The position numbers and the translations under genes were made by a program. A stretch of DNA of 64,000 nt, taken from Lumbricus rubellus. Taxonomy: Eukaryota; Annelida; Clitellata; Crassiclitellata; Lumbricidae. The stretch is taken from positions 30,447,829 to 30,511,828 of the forward strand of contig OX243825.1 of assembly GCA_945859605.1 (NCBI GenBank). Direction: 5' to 3'. Below the pieces are notes generated by a model that had not been told where the DNA came from, ran no database searches, and saw only the letters and a list, made by a program, of their open reading frames with translations. Position 1 is the stretch's first letter. Each line of letters opens with the position of its first letter. This document shows, piece after piece, positions 43,238 to 55,979 of the stretch.

Positions 43238-45380
43238 TCAGCAGAGGTCAGCAGCGAAGTCGTCAGGTGAAGAAAGTCGATGACTGAAGCAATGCTCTAG
43301 ATATCCTTTCTTTGTTTGGAGCAATTTATCACATATACCGCATCCAAAAGAGTTTAACAAAAACGTTTTTCTGTGCAAAATCGATTTGAATTTGCTAATA
43401 TGCAGACATTTGTCATCTGTAATTTTCGCTAAAAGACGTGGAAATCCGCTAGCATCCGCATACAGCCTGTTTGACAAACCGTCATTTGGCTTGTCAATAG
43501 CATATGTACTTGTGTTGAAATAATCAGATCGGTTAGCAATAATTATTTCCTTTTCCAAATCAAGATCCTGTGTCTGTGTTCCTTCCTTGACTTTAAACTG
43601 CTTTGCTGAGGAACTGGTTTTGTTGTTAAGTTTATTTTGTGCATCTTGCTTTTCAGTTGCATGAGCTCTTCTGTGCTTCTTTAGGCTTTCAAAATGTGTA
43701 AATCCTTTATTACAAATCTCACATAATTTTTTGCATGATTTATCTCCTGTGTGAGATCTGATGTGCGTTTTCACACAACTAGAATTAGCAAACGATTTCT
43801 GATAAAATTGACATTTATGTGGTTTTTCTCCAGTATGGATTCTGAAATGCTTTTTCAGATCATCATCTGTAGTACATCATGTACATGATTTCTGACATAA
43901 CTGACATATGTATGGTTTCTCACCGGTATGGGTTCTCATGTGATTTTTCAGACTATCAGCTTCAGTAAATGATTTCTGACATAACTGACATTTGTATGGT
44001 TTCTTCCCACTATGGGTTCTCATATGCCTTTTTAGATTACTACCTGTAGTACATGATTTCTGACATAACCGACATTTGTATGGATTCTCTCCAGTATGAG
44101 TTCTTGTGTGATTTTTCAGACTATCAGCTGCAGTAAAATAATGATTTCTGACATAACTGACATTTGTATGGTTTCTCCCCAGTATGGGTTCTCATATGCC
44201 TTTTTAGATTACTACCTGTAGTAAATGATTTCTGACATAACTGACATTTGTATGGTTTCTTCCCACTATGGGTTCTCATATGACTTTTTAGATTACTACC
44301 TGTAGTACATGATTTCTGACATAACCGACATTTGTATGGATTCTCTCCAGTATGAGTTCTTGTGTGATTTTTCAGACAACAAGCATCAGTAAATGATTTC
44401 TGACATAACTGGCATTTGTATGGTTTCTCCCCAGTATGGGTTCTCATATGCCTTTTTAGATTACTAACTGTAGTACAACATTTCGGACATAACTGACATT
44501 TGTAGTGTTTCTCTCCAGTATGATTTACCATATGCTTTCTTAGATTACCTCCTTCAGTAAAACATTTCTGACATAGCTGACATATGTGTGGTTTCTCTCC
44601 GGTATGGGTTCTCATGTGCTTTTTCAGACTACCAGCTTGAGTAAATGATTTCTGACATAGCTGGCATTTGTATGGTTTCTCCCCAGTATGAGTTCTCATA
44701 TGCATTTCTAGATTACTACCTGCAGAACATGATTTCTGGCATAACCGACAGCAGTATGGCTTCTCCCCAGTATGAGTTCTCATATGCGCTTTCAGATTAC
44801 TACCTTGAATAAATGATTTCTGACATAACTGGCATTTGTGTGGTTTCTCCCCAGTATGAGTTCTCATATGCGCTTTTAGATTACTATCGAGAGTAAATGA
44901 TTTCTGACATAACTGACATTTGTATGGTTTCTTCCCAGTATGAGTTCTCATATGCGTTTTTAGATTACCACCGAGAGTAAATGATTTCTGACATAACCGA
45001 CATTTGTATGGTTTCTCCCCAGTATGGGTTCTCATGTGCTTTTTCAGATCACCACCTGTAGTAAATGGTTTCTGACATAACCAACATTTGAAGAGGTTCT
45101 CTCCAGTATGGGTTCTCATGTGCTTTTTCAGATCAATGCCTGTAGTACATGGTTTCTGACATAACCAACATTTGAAAAGGTTCTCTCCAGTATGGGTTCT
45201 CATGTGCTTATTCAGAACACCACTTGTAGTACATGGTTTCTGACATAACCAACATTTGCAGAGATTCTCTCCAGGATGGGTTCTCATGCTTGTGCTTTGA
45301 TGAGAGTAAATTATCTTTGACATCGCTGGCTTTTGCATGGTCTTCTCCAGTATTGTTTTCCGAAAATTATGCTTTGTCAA
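43238..45380 (-). pseudogene. C2H2 zinc-finger gene H, divergent subfamily, about 19 fingers, frame broken twice
   Basis: A different finger type from the rest: YKCQLCQKSFT.GSNLK.HMRTHTGEKP. The first frame (45380 to 44124, 418 residues, start MTKHNFRK) holds 13 complete fingers, then a 4-bp insertion at about 44137-44141 (TTTACT becomes TTATTTTACT) stops it. Fingers 14-17 follow. A 9-bp tandem duplication at about 43875 then introduces an in-frame TGA inside finger 17. The last frame (to 43238) has fingers 18-19 and a long linker (LDLEKEIIIANRSDYF), and ends with SFGCGICDKLLQ ... LEHCFSH. That last motif is the same C-x2-C-x12-H-x3-H terminal finger as the other genes, without the DTFLELFE tail. 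Blocks of three fingers are near-duplicates (43975-44160 against 44230-44410). Only two lesions, so recently broken, or assembly error. Confidence 0.8.
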
Positions 45381-45399
45381 CTAACGTATTTCCGTTTTT

Positions 45400-46172
45400 T
45401 ATTATCTTTTGTAAATCGTAAAACTGTGCAATTGATTCTTCGCACCATTTGAATATATGGAGGTTTAAGGCTCTTCTTCGGCACGGGTGGTCTCCATTTA
45501 AAAGCAAATCAATACGCAAGCGTAGAAAATTTCTCTTTGGCTGATTATTGGAAGTCAATCTTTTGACGTCAATAATAATTCGTCTGTAATTTTTCAACAT
45601 AAAATGGTCTCACAGAAAACAATCGTCATTTGTGTGATGAAATATACAAGCGTATAAACTTTCGTAGAATTGTACACCCTTGCATTGTTGATCAGAAACT
45701 ATATGAACTGAAGAAGTACTCATTGATGACAGCGTAAAATTCCTGGTGAATATTTCGACTTTGAATGTTTTTGGATGAAGATCATGGAGAGCAAGGAATT
45801 CTCAGATATTTTTATTGAAAAGCTGTAACATAACGTTGCTTATCATCATGCACTTGATAAGGAAGAACTTCCATACCCTATTGAAATAAAGCACAGCAGC
45901 AACTTTTCAGTAATACCTTGTTTCAAACAATAAAAAACATTTTATTATTATTCGTAACAATAAGCCATTATTTTGCTGTCAAATTAAGGTAAGAATGATT
46001 TTAACTTCTAGTTCAATTGAGTAATTGCACAGCTTACAGCAAAGGGCTCATAAATTCACCCTCTCTCACAAATACTCAGTGAACGCCATCAAAATTATCA
46101 TAAAATTATGCAAGAAACTCAGCCACAAGTAGTAAGTAGCCATACTGTCAATTTTTTTTTAATGCACACCTA
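45400..46172. other. Upstream of H, no gene seen
   Basis: AT-rich. The 77-residue minus frame at 45367-45600 has no recognisable domain. Any promoter or first exon of H could lie here. Confidence 0.45.
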
Positions 46173-46181
46173 CGGTATTCT

Positions 46182-47954
46182 CGGTACGTGACGTTTTGGC
46201 GCCGCCGTTTTGGCGCGACCGTTTTGGCGCCGCCGTTTTGGCGCCGCCGTTTTGGCGCCGCCGTTTTGGCGCCGCCGTTTTGGCGCCGCCGTTTTGGCGC
46301 CGCCGTTTTGGCGCCGCCATTGCGCTATAACAATTGCGTTTACCAGTCTGTTTCCGGTTCAGTTTACACGACGCGTGAAACAAATTGACGAAACCCTTGC
46401 TGAAATAGAAAGTGAATCGATGAATTTACGGCTTGTTGTTGCGTGAATTGGAGCTGGATTGAAAATCTTCTAAATTAATTTGGAGCTAGATTGATAAAAA
46501 TCTTCTTAATTAAGCTGGAGCTGGATGATGAAAATCTTCTTGCTTTAACTGGAGCTGGATGATGAAAATCTTCTTAATTAAATTGGAGGTGGATGATGAA
46601 AATCTTTTTAATTAAATTGGAGCTGGATGATGAAAATCTTCTTGCTTTAACTGGAGCTGGATGATGAAAATCTTTCTGCTTAAACTGAAGCTGGATGATG
46701 ACAATCTTCTTGCTTAAACTGAAGCTGGATGATGACAATCTTCTTAATTAAATTGGTGCTGGATGATGAAAATCTTCTTAGTTAAATAGGAGCTGGATGA
46801 AAATCTTCTTAATTAAATTGGAGCTAGATGATGAAAATCTTCTTAATTAAATAGGAGCTGGACGATGAAAGCGTTTTTGCTTAAACTGGAGAAAATCGTC
46901 AGAGGAAAACAAGAAGCGGGATCATTTTCTTTAGCGGAATAAAGGCGATAAAATAATTTAATAGAAGCTGGATTGACAAAAACGACACTTGAGAAATGGA
47001 AGCTGGATGAAGGTTCGCCCTAGGTGAAATAGAAGCGGGATGAAGGTCCTCTGTAGGTGAAATGGAAGCTGGATGAAGTTTCTTTGTAGGTGAAATGGAA
47101 GTTGGATGAAGTTTCTTTGTAGGTGAAATAGAAGCTGGATTGACAAAAACGACGCTTGAGAAATGGAAGCTGGATGAAGGTTCTCTGTAGGTCAAATGAA
47201 AGCTGGATATGCGGAATTCATTCGGAATACAGAGGGGGTAACCTGAAACCGGGGGGTAGGATGAAACCGGTTTCAGATTACCCCTAGGGGGTAATCTGAA
47301 ACCGGTTTCAAGTTACCGGAGGGGTAATGTTTAGGAGGGGGTAATTTGAAACCTTTACACCGGGACGGTTGGTGGCCCTGTAAATTGGTGTAGAAGTTAT
47401 TGAGCTGGAAGTGATACTGATGAAACGGTTGCAAATCCACAAGACCTTTACGTTGCAAAAAATTGTTGACGCGCAAAGTTCAGTCCACAGCTCCAATTCA
47501 ATTAAGAAGATTTTCATCATCCAGCTCCAGTTTAAGCAAGAACATTTTCATCAATCCAGCTCTAAGTTAAGCAAGAATATTTTTATCAATCCAGCTCCAA
47601 TGATATTTAGTTGTAGTATTACCTAATACGAATAATTACAAGCTGGATTGATGAAAATGTTCTTGCTTAAACTGGAGCTGGATGAAAATAGTTTTGGACC
47701 AGCAATTGACCCTTTCAGATCACTTGGGGAATGTATGTCGAACATACGTTCTGAGCTAATTCGGGCATAACTATTGAACGGCGTAGAATATCATTAAAAA
47801 ATTTACCTCAAAATGTGCGTAAATGAACCTCCTACAATTACCTACAATATCAGAATTTTATACTCTAGAATGAGGGTGACAAAAATTCCGGCGCCAAAAC
47901 GGCGGCGCCAAAACGTCCGGCGCCAAAACGGCGGCGCCAAAACGTCCTGCTTCG
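46182..47954. mobile_element. Foldback element with GTTTTGGCGCCGCC iterons, 9-bp TSD
   Basis: 1773 bp flanked by a perfect 9-bp duplication CGGTATTCT (46173-46181, 47955-47963). The left arm has about nine copies of the 14-bp unit GTTTTGGCGCCGCC. The right arm (47890-47945) has about four complementary copies. The interior (46440-46890) is a minisatellite with a roughly 35-bp unit, GGAGCTGGATGATGAAAATC then TTCTTAATTAAATT. 46950-47210 is GAAGCTGGATGAAGG type. A GAAACCGGTTTC fragment (47230-47362) is embedded. Reading frames through the arms give AAPKRRRQNGGAKT repeats and are not genes. Confidence 0.93.
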
Positions 47955-48149
47955 CGGTATTCTTTCATACTGGTTTCTGGAAATAGACGAAGATACATTC
48001 ATAACTGTTATTCGCATGGATCACTAGGCAGAATCCTGCATTTCCGGTAGTAGACTGCTCAAACTGGAATGGCCTCCCATTGGTGCTCCTTTCCATTTAC
48101 AAAACTCCAGAAAATCATCCCATTCTCATCAGTTTTATTTAATTTTATT

Positions 48150-48718
48150 TTATTTTATAGGATGTAGTGAGAAGAATAGGGCTGGCAAGAGGGATACTGC
48201 AGGCAATGGGGAAGGTGTGGAGTTCAGAGGAAATCGGGAGAGCAACAAAAGTGCAGATATATGAAACGCTGGTGCAGAGCGTGCTATTATACAATGCAGA
48301 AACCTGGACGCTGAGAGAAGAGCAGAAACGACGACTGAGAGTATTCGAAATGACTTGTCTACGGAAAATTGAAGGTGTCACAAGAAGAGACAGGATAAGA
48401 AACACAGTGATCTATGATAGATTGAACATCAAACAGGACATAATTGACAAAGTGAGGAATAGACGAATGCGATACTTTGGACGTGTGTCAAGGATGGGAA
48501 ACGAAAGATATCCAAAGATAGCGCTCACCGGATATGTACATGGAAAAAGATCAAGGGGGAGACCGAAGAAAAGATGGATCGACACGATAAGAGAGGACTG
48601 TAAAACAATGGGAATGACGATACAGGAGGCGACGCACGTGGCGCAGGATCGACAAAAGTGGAGAGCTACCATGGGAGAGCGGCTGACGCGTGCTGAAGGC
48701 ATCGCCGAACAGCCATAA
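48150..48718 (+). pseudogene. LINE ORF2 C-terminal fragment
   Basis: An open reading of about 185 residues to TAA at 48718: LLYNAETWTLREEQKRRL, FEMTCLRKIEGVTRRDRI, MRYFGRVSRMGNERYP and GYVHGKRSRGRPKKRW. This is the classic end of RTE/I/jockey-type non-LTR reverse-transcriptase proteins; I cannot assign the clade. A TAAGTCAAG tandem tail follows (48716-48732). Same C-terminal motif as 13375-13580. Confidence 0.82.
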
Positions 48719-48739
48719 GTCAAGTAAGTCAAGTTTTTT

Positions 48740-49540
48740 TAACGCTTTGGAGTAGTTTTCTCTAAGATACAAATTATGGCAATGAATTAATTAGTAAGTT
48801 AACCAGGCTTGACACTAACGTAGAATTTCTCCATGATCTGGCTTAAACTGTCGGATTAACTACAAATGGTTACAACTCTTAGGCCTACTGAAAGGTCATA
48901 AGTGATCGTATGATAGCATCATGACGGTCTTTCAACTATGATTTCCTAAGAGAGACTTAAACATAGATTTCAAACTGTTAAAATTAGCACCATCAACAAC
49001 TTTGCATTTTAAAGTGTCAACGAATAATAAGACACGAGCATATAAATTAAGAGCTAACAAGTATTTACACGGAAATCGGAATTTGTCTTTTCTTTCGAGC
49101 AAAATGGCGAACGACACCAGATGAATGAGCATTCGGGAAATAGAGCTGGATTAAGAATTGGTCTGCCATCTACTGAATATCGGAGATTCGAAATTATCGC
49201 CAGGATCAGACGTTGACAATATTCAATTAAATTAAATCATTTGGCAAACCATGTAGAGAAACAAATCAAATCCATTGAAGCATCAAAGAGGCAAAACTGA
49301 CAAAATAAAATAGACCAGTGATTAAATAATGATGCTGATAGTATTCATTTTGTTGCACAGGGTGTTACGTTCTTATCTGTAGGCCATGGGTATTAGCTAG
49401 GCTACGCTCTTATCTATAGGCTAGGCCTATGCAAGAACACGGTGGTTTACTTAAATAACTTGTTTATTAAAGTAGCGAATAAGTAATTATAGTCTTAAGT
49501 AGAACAGTGTCTGTCGTGTCATGGTTTAGTTTAAGCTATG
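48740..49540. other. Intergenic, no gene seen
   Basis: AT-rich. Contains TAGGCTA and TAGGCCTA motifs close together at about 48880 and 49390-49425. No element ends found. Confidence 0.5.
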
Positions 49541-50420
49541 ACGTTGACAGCTTGAGGCTTCAACACGCGGGACCATGCATAGGCCTATGCTTCCCGCTAG
49601 AGGCAGAGTGAATGGCTCTGCGAGCCAGAACAGATATTGGACAGCAGAGTTCACATAGGTATGTCGGGGCACAGCCAAGGAGACAACACCAAAACAGTTA
49701 AGCAATTATGTATTCGATGCGCTTTGATATAGGGAGCCAGTGTAGAGTATCACGCATGCAGGCCCGCACTAATAAGGTAGGCCCTAGGTGCTAACTTCTA
49801 AGGGTGCTGCAGCTTTGGGGCCCGCAGCTTTGGGGCCCGAAATTTTGAGGCCAACATTTTCGGAATTGATTAAATTTCGTAGCAAGAATGCTGCCTATGT
49901 GCAGGTGTCCATTTTTACTAATACGATTAGGCTATACTTACCGACTGTACATGTACGTGCCTGTGCAAAAATCTATGAGCGCGAAGAAATTAAGAATTAT
50001 TTTATGACTGGTATTGTCAGAGATGACACTCGTAGCTTTTTCCACCTAGATCTAGGTTTTTCGGTCTTGTCTAGGGTGAATAGACCCTACGAACCACAAA
50101 CATTGTAGAATTTTTTGGAAAAGGAGCAAATTTTGATCGGATGAATAAAAATGGTTAGGCCTACCCGAGTCCTACCCGGGTATCAGAAATTTAAATTTCA
50201 AACGCGAAAAATCGAGAAATCCATTTATTTTCTCAGAAATTCTCAATCTAGCCTTTTCTAGCCTTTTTCAGCCGGATCTGGCCTGTTTAGAATTGAGAGT
50301 GGCATTCCTGTGCCTTGTGAACAGTTGGCTGACCGAAGGGGCCCGCAAGATTGTCGCAGCACCCGGGCCCGCACTAACCTTAATGCGAGCCTGCACGCAT
50401 GCAAGATGAATCAATAACAT
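49540..50420 (-). pseudogene. L2/CR1-like LINE fragment split by a hAT element
   Basis: Minus-strand reading on both sides of the element gives MRDTLHWLPISKRIEY, then VLGCAPTYLCELCCPIS and RRAIHSASSG with frame breaks. These match the LINEs at 25445 and 35450. It is old and decayed. Confidence 0.6.
49759..50393. mobile_element. hAT-like element, CAGGCCCGCACTAA ends
   Basis: 635 bp with CAGGCCCGCACTAATAAGG on the left and CCTTAATGCGAGCCTG on the right, flanked by a perfect 8-bp duplication CACGCATG (49751-49758, 50394-50401). GGGCCCGCA repeats occur inside near both ends. The plus-strand frame at 49788-50108 is not a recognisable transposase. Confidence 0.92.
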
Positions 50421-50680
50421 TTCAAACAAAGACGGGAGTACTAAGGCTATATTGTTGAAATTCTATTCACTTAATTTTAGACCAAAAAGAAAGCTCATCA
50501 TTTTAATACTTGTTTATTAATGGTTCCCCTAATCATTAACAAATGAAATAGGCCTCGCAAAATGCGATAGGTCTAATGGACGATCGTCAGAGATGCTATT
50601 TCAAAAGGCGAGCAAATTATAAAACGTACACTTATTTAAATGCAACAAACAAAGATTAGGCCTACTGTCTGATAACTAAT

Positions 50681-52175
50681 CTACATTAGGCCTATCAGTT
50701 CTGCTCGAGGTATGTAACGTAAGAGACGAATTTCGAGTAGTTCAAGAAATGTGTCACTTTCTGGATCGTCCAAATAGTGATTAAAGCAATGTTCAAAAAA
50801 TTCCTTTTCAGAATTCAACATTTCAGAACAGAATCCACATCCATAAGATTCAGAAATAAATTCAGTGACTTCGTAACATGAACTAAATTGATTTTCAGAA
50901 GGTTTGTCTTTTGGACTTTCTATTTTACTCTTTTCGAGTGAATGTTCTTGCAAACGCGCTGATTCAGAAACTTCTTTGCCTTCAACACAAGTGCTGTTTT
51001 TACTGGACAAATTCGATTTCGTTCCTGAAGGAATTCGAGAGCATGTTTCCTTATTGTTTTCACAGATTTCAACCGTGCATACATTTTCCGCCACCTGTGA
51101 TCCACAGTGCATCTCTAGATTGCTGTTCGACTCATAAGCTTTGGATGTATGATCGCATCTGTTCAACGGTTTTCTGGTGTTGGCTTTCATGTCACTTCCC
51201 AAACGAACCTTGTGAGCAAATGCTGTATGACAAACATTGCATTTGGATGCAGTTTCTGCATTATGTGTCCTTGTATGGCGACACAGATTGCTACGCCACG
51301 CATATGTTTTGCTACACAAATTGCAATTGAACGGGGTTTCTTCAGTGTGGGTTTTCAAGTGATCAGCAAGATAATCACTGCGTGTAAATGCTTTCATGCA
51401 TAAATGGCACTTATATGTTTTTTCTCCTTTAAGGCTACTTGCATGGTATTTCAGGAATTGTTGCGTTGCAAATTCCTTGTGGCATTGAATGCACTTGTAT
51501 GGCTTCTCTTCAGCGTGGCTAATCATGTGTCGCTTAAGATTTTTCTGACAAATATTGCATTTGAATGGTTTCTCACCTCTATGAATACTTATATGGCGTT
51601 CTAGAGCTTGTTTGACTGAAAATGCTTTGTTGCATTGATTACAAATATATGCGGCTTCTCTCCAGTGTGACTTTTAGTGTGGTATTCCAGGAATTGTTGC
51701 GTTGTAAACGTTTTGCAACATTGATTGCACTTGAATGGCTTCTCTTCAGTGTGGCTAATCGTGTGTCGCTTAAGATTTTTTGGGGTTGGATATGCTTTCT
51801 CACAAAGATTACATTTGAATGGTTTCTCACCAGTATGAATACTTCTATGGCGTTCAAGACTTTGCTTCCTTGAAAATGCTTTGTGGCATTGATTACAAGT
51901 GTACGGCTTTTCACCAGTGTGAATTCTCACATGGTGTTCAAGATGCTGTTTGAATGGAAATGCTTTCTGGCAAATATTGCATTTAAATGGTTTCTCTCCA
52001 GTGTGGCTTCTACTGTGGCAATCCAGATTCCATTTCCGTGCGAATCTTTTTGTACAAAGATTGCACTCATATGGCTTCTCTCCACTGTAACTTCTCCCAT
52101 GGCATTCCATTGCAAATTAATTTGAACAAAGATTACAATCGTAGGGCTTCTATCTGGTGTGATTTCTTCCACGTT
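50681..52175 (-). pseudogene. ZNF pseudogene I
   Basis: The 5' end has in-frame TAG and TAA within the first finger (HTR-stop-KPYDCNLCSN-stop-FAMECHG, 52120-52170). 51655-52110 then holds five good fingers. A 2-bp insertion near 51652 shifts the frame. The next finger has lost its helix start (CNICQKNLKRH, six codons deleted in frame, at about 51540). 50681-51526 is open for 281 residues: three fingers, degenerate ones, the linker and the terminal finger SYGCGFCSEMLNSEKEFFEHC with DTFLELLEIRLLRY. The 3' end reads through TAGGCCTA. The last part could still be translated from an internal Met, but the locus as a whole is broken. Confidence 0.85.
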
Positions 52176-52450
52176 ACTCTCTACATAAAACGCTAGTTAG
52201 GTCTACTGTACACTCCTGTAACCGACGATAATGCGTTCATTATCAGGTCATTATTCAGAAGCTGTTTATTTTTAGCCAGACAAAGTAGAACAAATGTCTG
52301 CAATAACCTTGATTAAAGGATCGATTAGAAATGAAACGAGAAATACTTGCATAGTTTTAGACTACTAAATGGCATATAAAACGCATCGTAAACTTTCAAA
52401 TCTGCAAAAAACGTGAAGAAACGTTGTTACGTTAAGTTATTTTGAAAACG

Positions 52451-52487
52451 AGCGAAAGGCGCGAAACACTGACTAGGGCTATTCCAG
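52451..52487 (-). promoter_or_regulatory. Putative ZNF promoter block (upstream of I)
   Basis: GGCGCGAAA (52458-52466), then CACTGACTAGGGCTATTCCAG with the E-box changed from CACGTGAC. It lies only about 280 bp upstream of I with no obvious insertion between, so this copy best shows the original spacing. Confidence 0.5.
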
Positions 52488-52734
52488 ATGAAACAAAATT
52501 TTCGATAAATTGTTCCTACATGGCGTTCTTGCCGCCTTGTTTCCTTTATTATCCTGTCATTCGCGATTGTTTAAAAAATAGTTGTTCAACGTAGCCGCTT
52601 CGTAGCGCATCAAATTCTTTACTTAATGACCTTTCAAGTTTTTGCGAGATACTCGAGGCGGTAAACGAGCATCGCGAAGCCGGTTACGTTTTTTCTTGCA
52701 TTAGCCTAATATGATGATTTATAAGACAATTGGT

Positions 52735-53130
52735 AGGATAATCGTGTATTTTAGTATGGTAAATTCTTCGCCATTGCATGGGTTTCAGCATTAGTCGAGT
52801 ACCAGGCGGATCGACGAAGAGTTCTTTCTAAATAGACGTCGGATTGATGAAATGAATTCCTATTGAAATAGAAGAGGGATTCATTAAAACAATCTTGCTC
52901 AAATTGAAGCTGGATTGATAAACAATAATTTTAAACTAAAATAAAGTTAGGTCTATTTTGATGAAAAATATTTGCTGACGAAGTAGAAGCGGGATTTACC
53001 TAACTAATTCTTGCCTAAACGGAAGCTGGATCGATGAAAAGGATTCTCGCCTAACTGGAAGTTGAATTAATTAAAAATAACAAAGCTGCAGCGAGCGAAT
53101 AATTTACCATACTAAAATACACGTTTAGCC
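52735..53130. mobile_element. MITE with TATTTTAGTATGG arms
   Basis: GTGTATTTTAGTATGGTAAA at 52744 and its complement (TTTACCATACTAAAATACAC) near 53110. The interior parallels 6458-6799. Both flanks contain AGACAATT, the probable 8-bp duplication, but extra TA-type insertions blur the exact ends. Confidence 0.7.
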
Positions 53131-53394
53131 CACTAGACAATTTTAGCAATCGGCAATAGTGTGTGTTGATGTAACGGAATAGACCAAGGCCTACGGATGA
53201 AAAAGTTAAATTAGACCTCACAAATGAACATTGGTAGAATAAGCTTAGCCTAATCTTCGTCGGGAGATACCCTTTGGAAAGTCCAATTGTCCATCATAAT
53301 GTGTGCGCCGCAGTGTTGCCACAACTGGGTGTTTTTGTATTAGATAGGCTATATGGATTTTTGCCTTTTCGTCAGGAATCTGGATTAATCGGGG

Positions 53395-54250
53395 CAAAAT
53401 CTGGATTGTTCACCGCACGTATATAGCCTATAATAATTTACAACGTAGGCCTATGTAAATAATAATGTGTGCACGGAGAATCATGCATTGCATTTTCAGT
53501 GAAATTCAATGTAAAAGCTATGGGCTACATAATTTGTTTCATAGGCCTACCAAATTTCATTTTAGGTGCATGTCGTTGACTTCAGCTCAGTGGCGGCGCT
53601 ACGCCAGGGTGATGATGATGATGGTTCTCTGACCGAAGGTAGGTTCATTGGCTTTAGGCCTACGCCCCTGGGGATGAGATTAGTGAGGTGGTTTCCCGAT
53701 GCCTTCCTCACAGACAATGATGGGTAAGCAAATTTCCCAAGGTCGCTCCGCAGGAACTTGCGCCCATGCGTCTCGTACGTGCTATTCCGAAATATCTAAA
53801 TCAACTTCCAGCCCGGTAGGCCTACATGTAGCCTAAAGGTTACAATTTACCCCCTCCTAAACATTATAGGGGCCTACCCCCTGCAAACTGTAATTTGCAT
53901 CAATCATCGCATTTATTGCACTAAAAATATCAGAAAAATCATCCCGCTTGTTGTTTTGGTCTGTAGATTTTCATCCGTCATCCCACTTCGTGGTTTGTTT
54001 TCAATATTTTCATATGTAACTAAAATACTAATCGCCGCTGAAGTAACACTGGAGAAATGGCTATGAGGTTAGCGCAGTTCAAGACGGGCTGAAATTGTCG
54101 TGTCCTGAAATTTCAAAAGATACCCAAGAAGAAAGAAGGGGTTATTCATCATCACGCGTCGGAAAATAAACATAGATCGATGAAGTCGACAGGCGCTATT
54201 ATTATGCCTGATTTTTTGCGACGAACAATACATTTCGTTGATTTTACACA
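53395..54250. other. Downstream flank of J, with palindromic-element fragment
   Basis: 53395-53590 matches 60480-60810 and 32950-33180. 53838-54065 is a GAAACCGGTTTC-type element half (CATCCCACTTCGTGG). 54190-54250 matches 61040-61095 downstream of K. No gene seen. Confidence 0.55.
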
Positions 54251-54259
54251 TCTAGTAAC

Positions 54260-55791
54260 CATGGGCGTCCCCGTACCTTTTTGTAGGTAGGCGCAAACTT
54301 TAAACGAAGTCTTATATTTTTATAGAATTCAACTTCGACTGTTAGGCCTACTAATTTCTTGCTACCTGTTCCTGCAGGCATAGGCCTACCATCGGTTAGC
54401 TACAACAGAAAATTTGACGGATTGATCGATTGATTAGTTCATTCCAATTCAGCCAATCGACCTATAGCCTAGGCCTAAATTCGCCGAATAGTAGGCCTAT
54501 ACAAGTCATAGTGTAATATAATTTTACTGGTGTTTATTCAATTACTACGAATGTGCAGCCTAATAGCCTAGGGCCATATCATCAATTTCATTATAGGCCT
54601 ATAACTTATTGAGATTTTTACATAGGCCTATATCTTTTTTATTATTATTGCATCCGAAACATTCGAGTGACAAACCACAATCAGTGAAAAAGAGATAGGC
54701 CTAGTGCCTAATACTTTTTTCTGTCTATTATGGATGAAAGATGAAAACATGATATTACTGCTGACGTATTGCAGTATCATTAGAAGCTGGATGAGCACAT
54801 TAATTAACAGAAGTAGAAGTTGGATGAGCGACAAAATCATGGTTTTATGCTAAATTTTAACCGTAAAACTAGAAGCTGGATGAACGATCAAAATATTTTT
54901 AGTTGAAGTATAAGTTGGATGAATAACGGAACTGTGATATAGTAGAATTAGAAGTTGGATGAGCAATGAAAAAATGACTAAAACATGTTTCAAATAATTT
55001 TACGTTGCTATACGGCTTGGGATTCGTGTATATGCCACCTGTCCGAGCGAAAACAAACGACTATCTGTTCCATTCATAGGGCTATCAAGTTTCTTCGACC
55101 CTCGATGCAGTCGACCCTCACATCAGTTCATAAAAAATTGTCCTATAATTATTTCGTCTCCTCCGTCCCTGTATAATTATATTGCCCGACTGACTCACAA
55201 CGTGTTGTTGACGAATTTACAGTTTTAATGAACCTTGTGACAACTCAGATAAATTATGGATTAGCATTCTTCTTTCATCTAGCGGTGTATGTTTAGAAGG
55301 TGTGGCAGAACATGTGCCAGCTGGTATCTATAGGGAAAGAAGCTGATTAATTGGAGACACTCGCTTTTAATATCTAGCCAACTTCAGCCTGACTGAGTGT
55401 CAAATATGCTTATGTATGTTTAAGTCCTATGTAATTGAATTTATATGTATATAGGCTATAACTGTTTATAACAGCCTCACTATTGGCGGTTCTTCATAGG
55501 ATCTCTGTTATCTCGCATCGGTCGGATTGAATGAAATATGATGCCGATTACTTCGCCATTAGCGGACACGAGTGAATTCATTTCCCGTATCGGGGTAGAC
55601 AACATGAATCACCAACAGAGAAATCTATATGCTGAATTTTTCAATGTGCTGCACCTAAGCAAATCAGCCTAGTCCAACTTGTGGAGCGTATCGTATTTTT
55701 TACATGTTTGCAATTCTCTGTAAATACGCGCAGAATCCAGGGGGCGCACATGCGCCCCCTTGCGCCCTCCTGCGGACGCCCATGAGTAAAA
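54260..55791. mobile_element. Probable element with CATGGGCGTCC ends
   Basis: CATGGGCGTCCCCG on the left and GCGGACGCCCATG near the right end. The paralogous flank of K (61085-61110) lacks the insert. CTAGTAAC (54252-54259) and CTAGCAAC (55792-55799) form an 8-bp TSD with one mismatch. The right end has about seven extra bases beyond the TIR. No coding frame recognised. It is dense in TAGGCCTA (54335-54700). Confidence 0.7.
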
Positions 55792-55979
55792 CTAGCAACA
55801 CCTGCACAGTCACAGACAAAGGCGTTCATCTGCCGAAGATTGTCAACGTTTGACAAGGACAATGGAACTTCCCCAGTATTGTTGCTCGTTGCAACTTTTT
55901 TTAGAGATCCGTTAGAAAAAACCACCCCGATGCCATGCGATTACCGTCGAAATAATTTCTTGGTTAGAAATGTCACTGC

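Noticed and set aside
44124..45380. Regular 84-bp spaced repeats that could look like a CRISPR or satellite array
   Set aside because: The period is exactly three times 28 and encodes canonical C2H2 fingers.
46159..46446. Frames translating to AAPKRRRQNGGAKT or APPFWRRRFG repeats
   Set aside because: They are translations of the GTTTTGGCGCCGCC arm of a transposon, with no independent sign of a gene.
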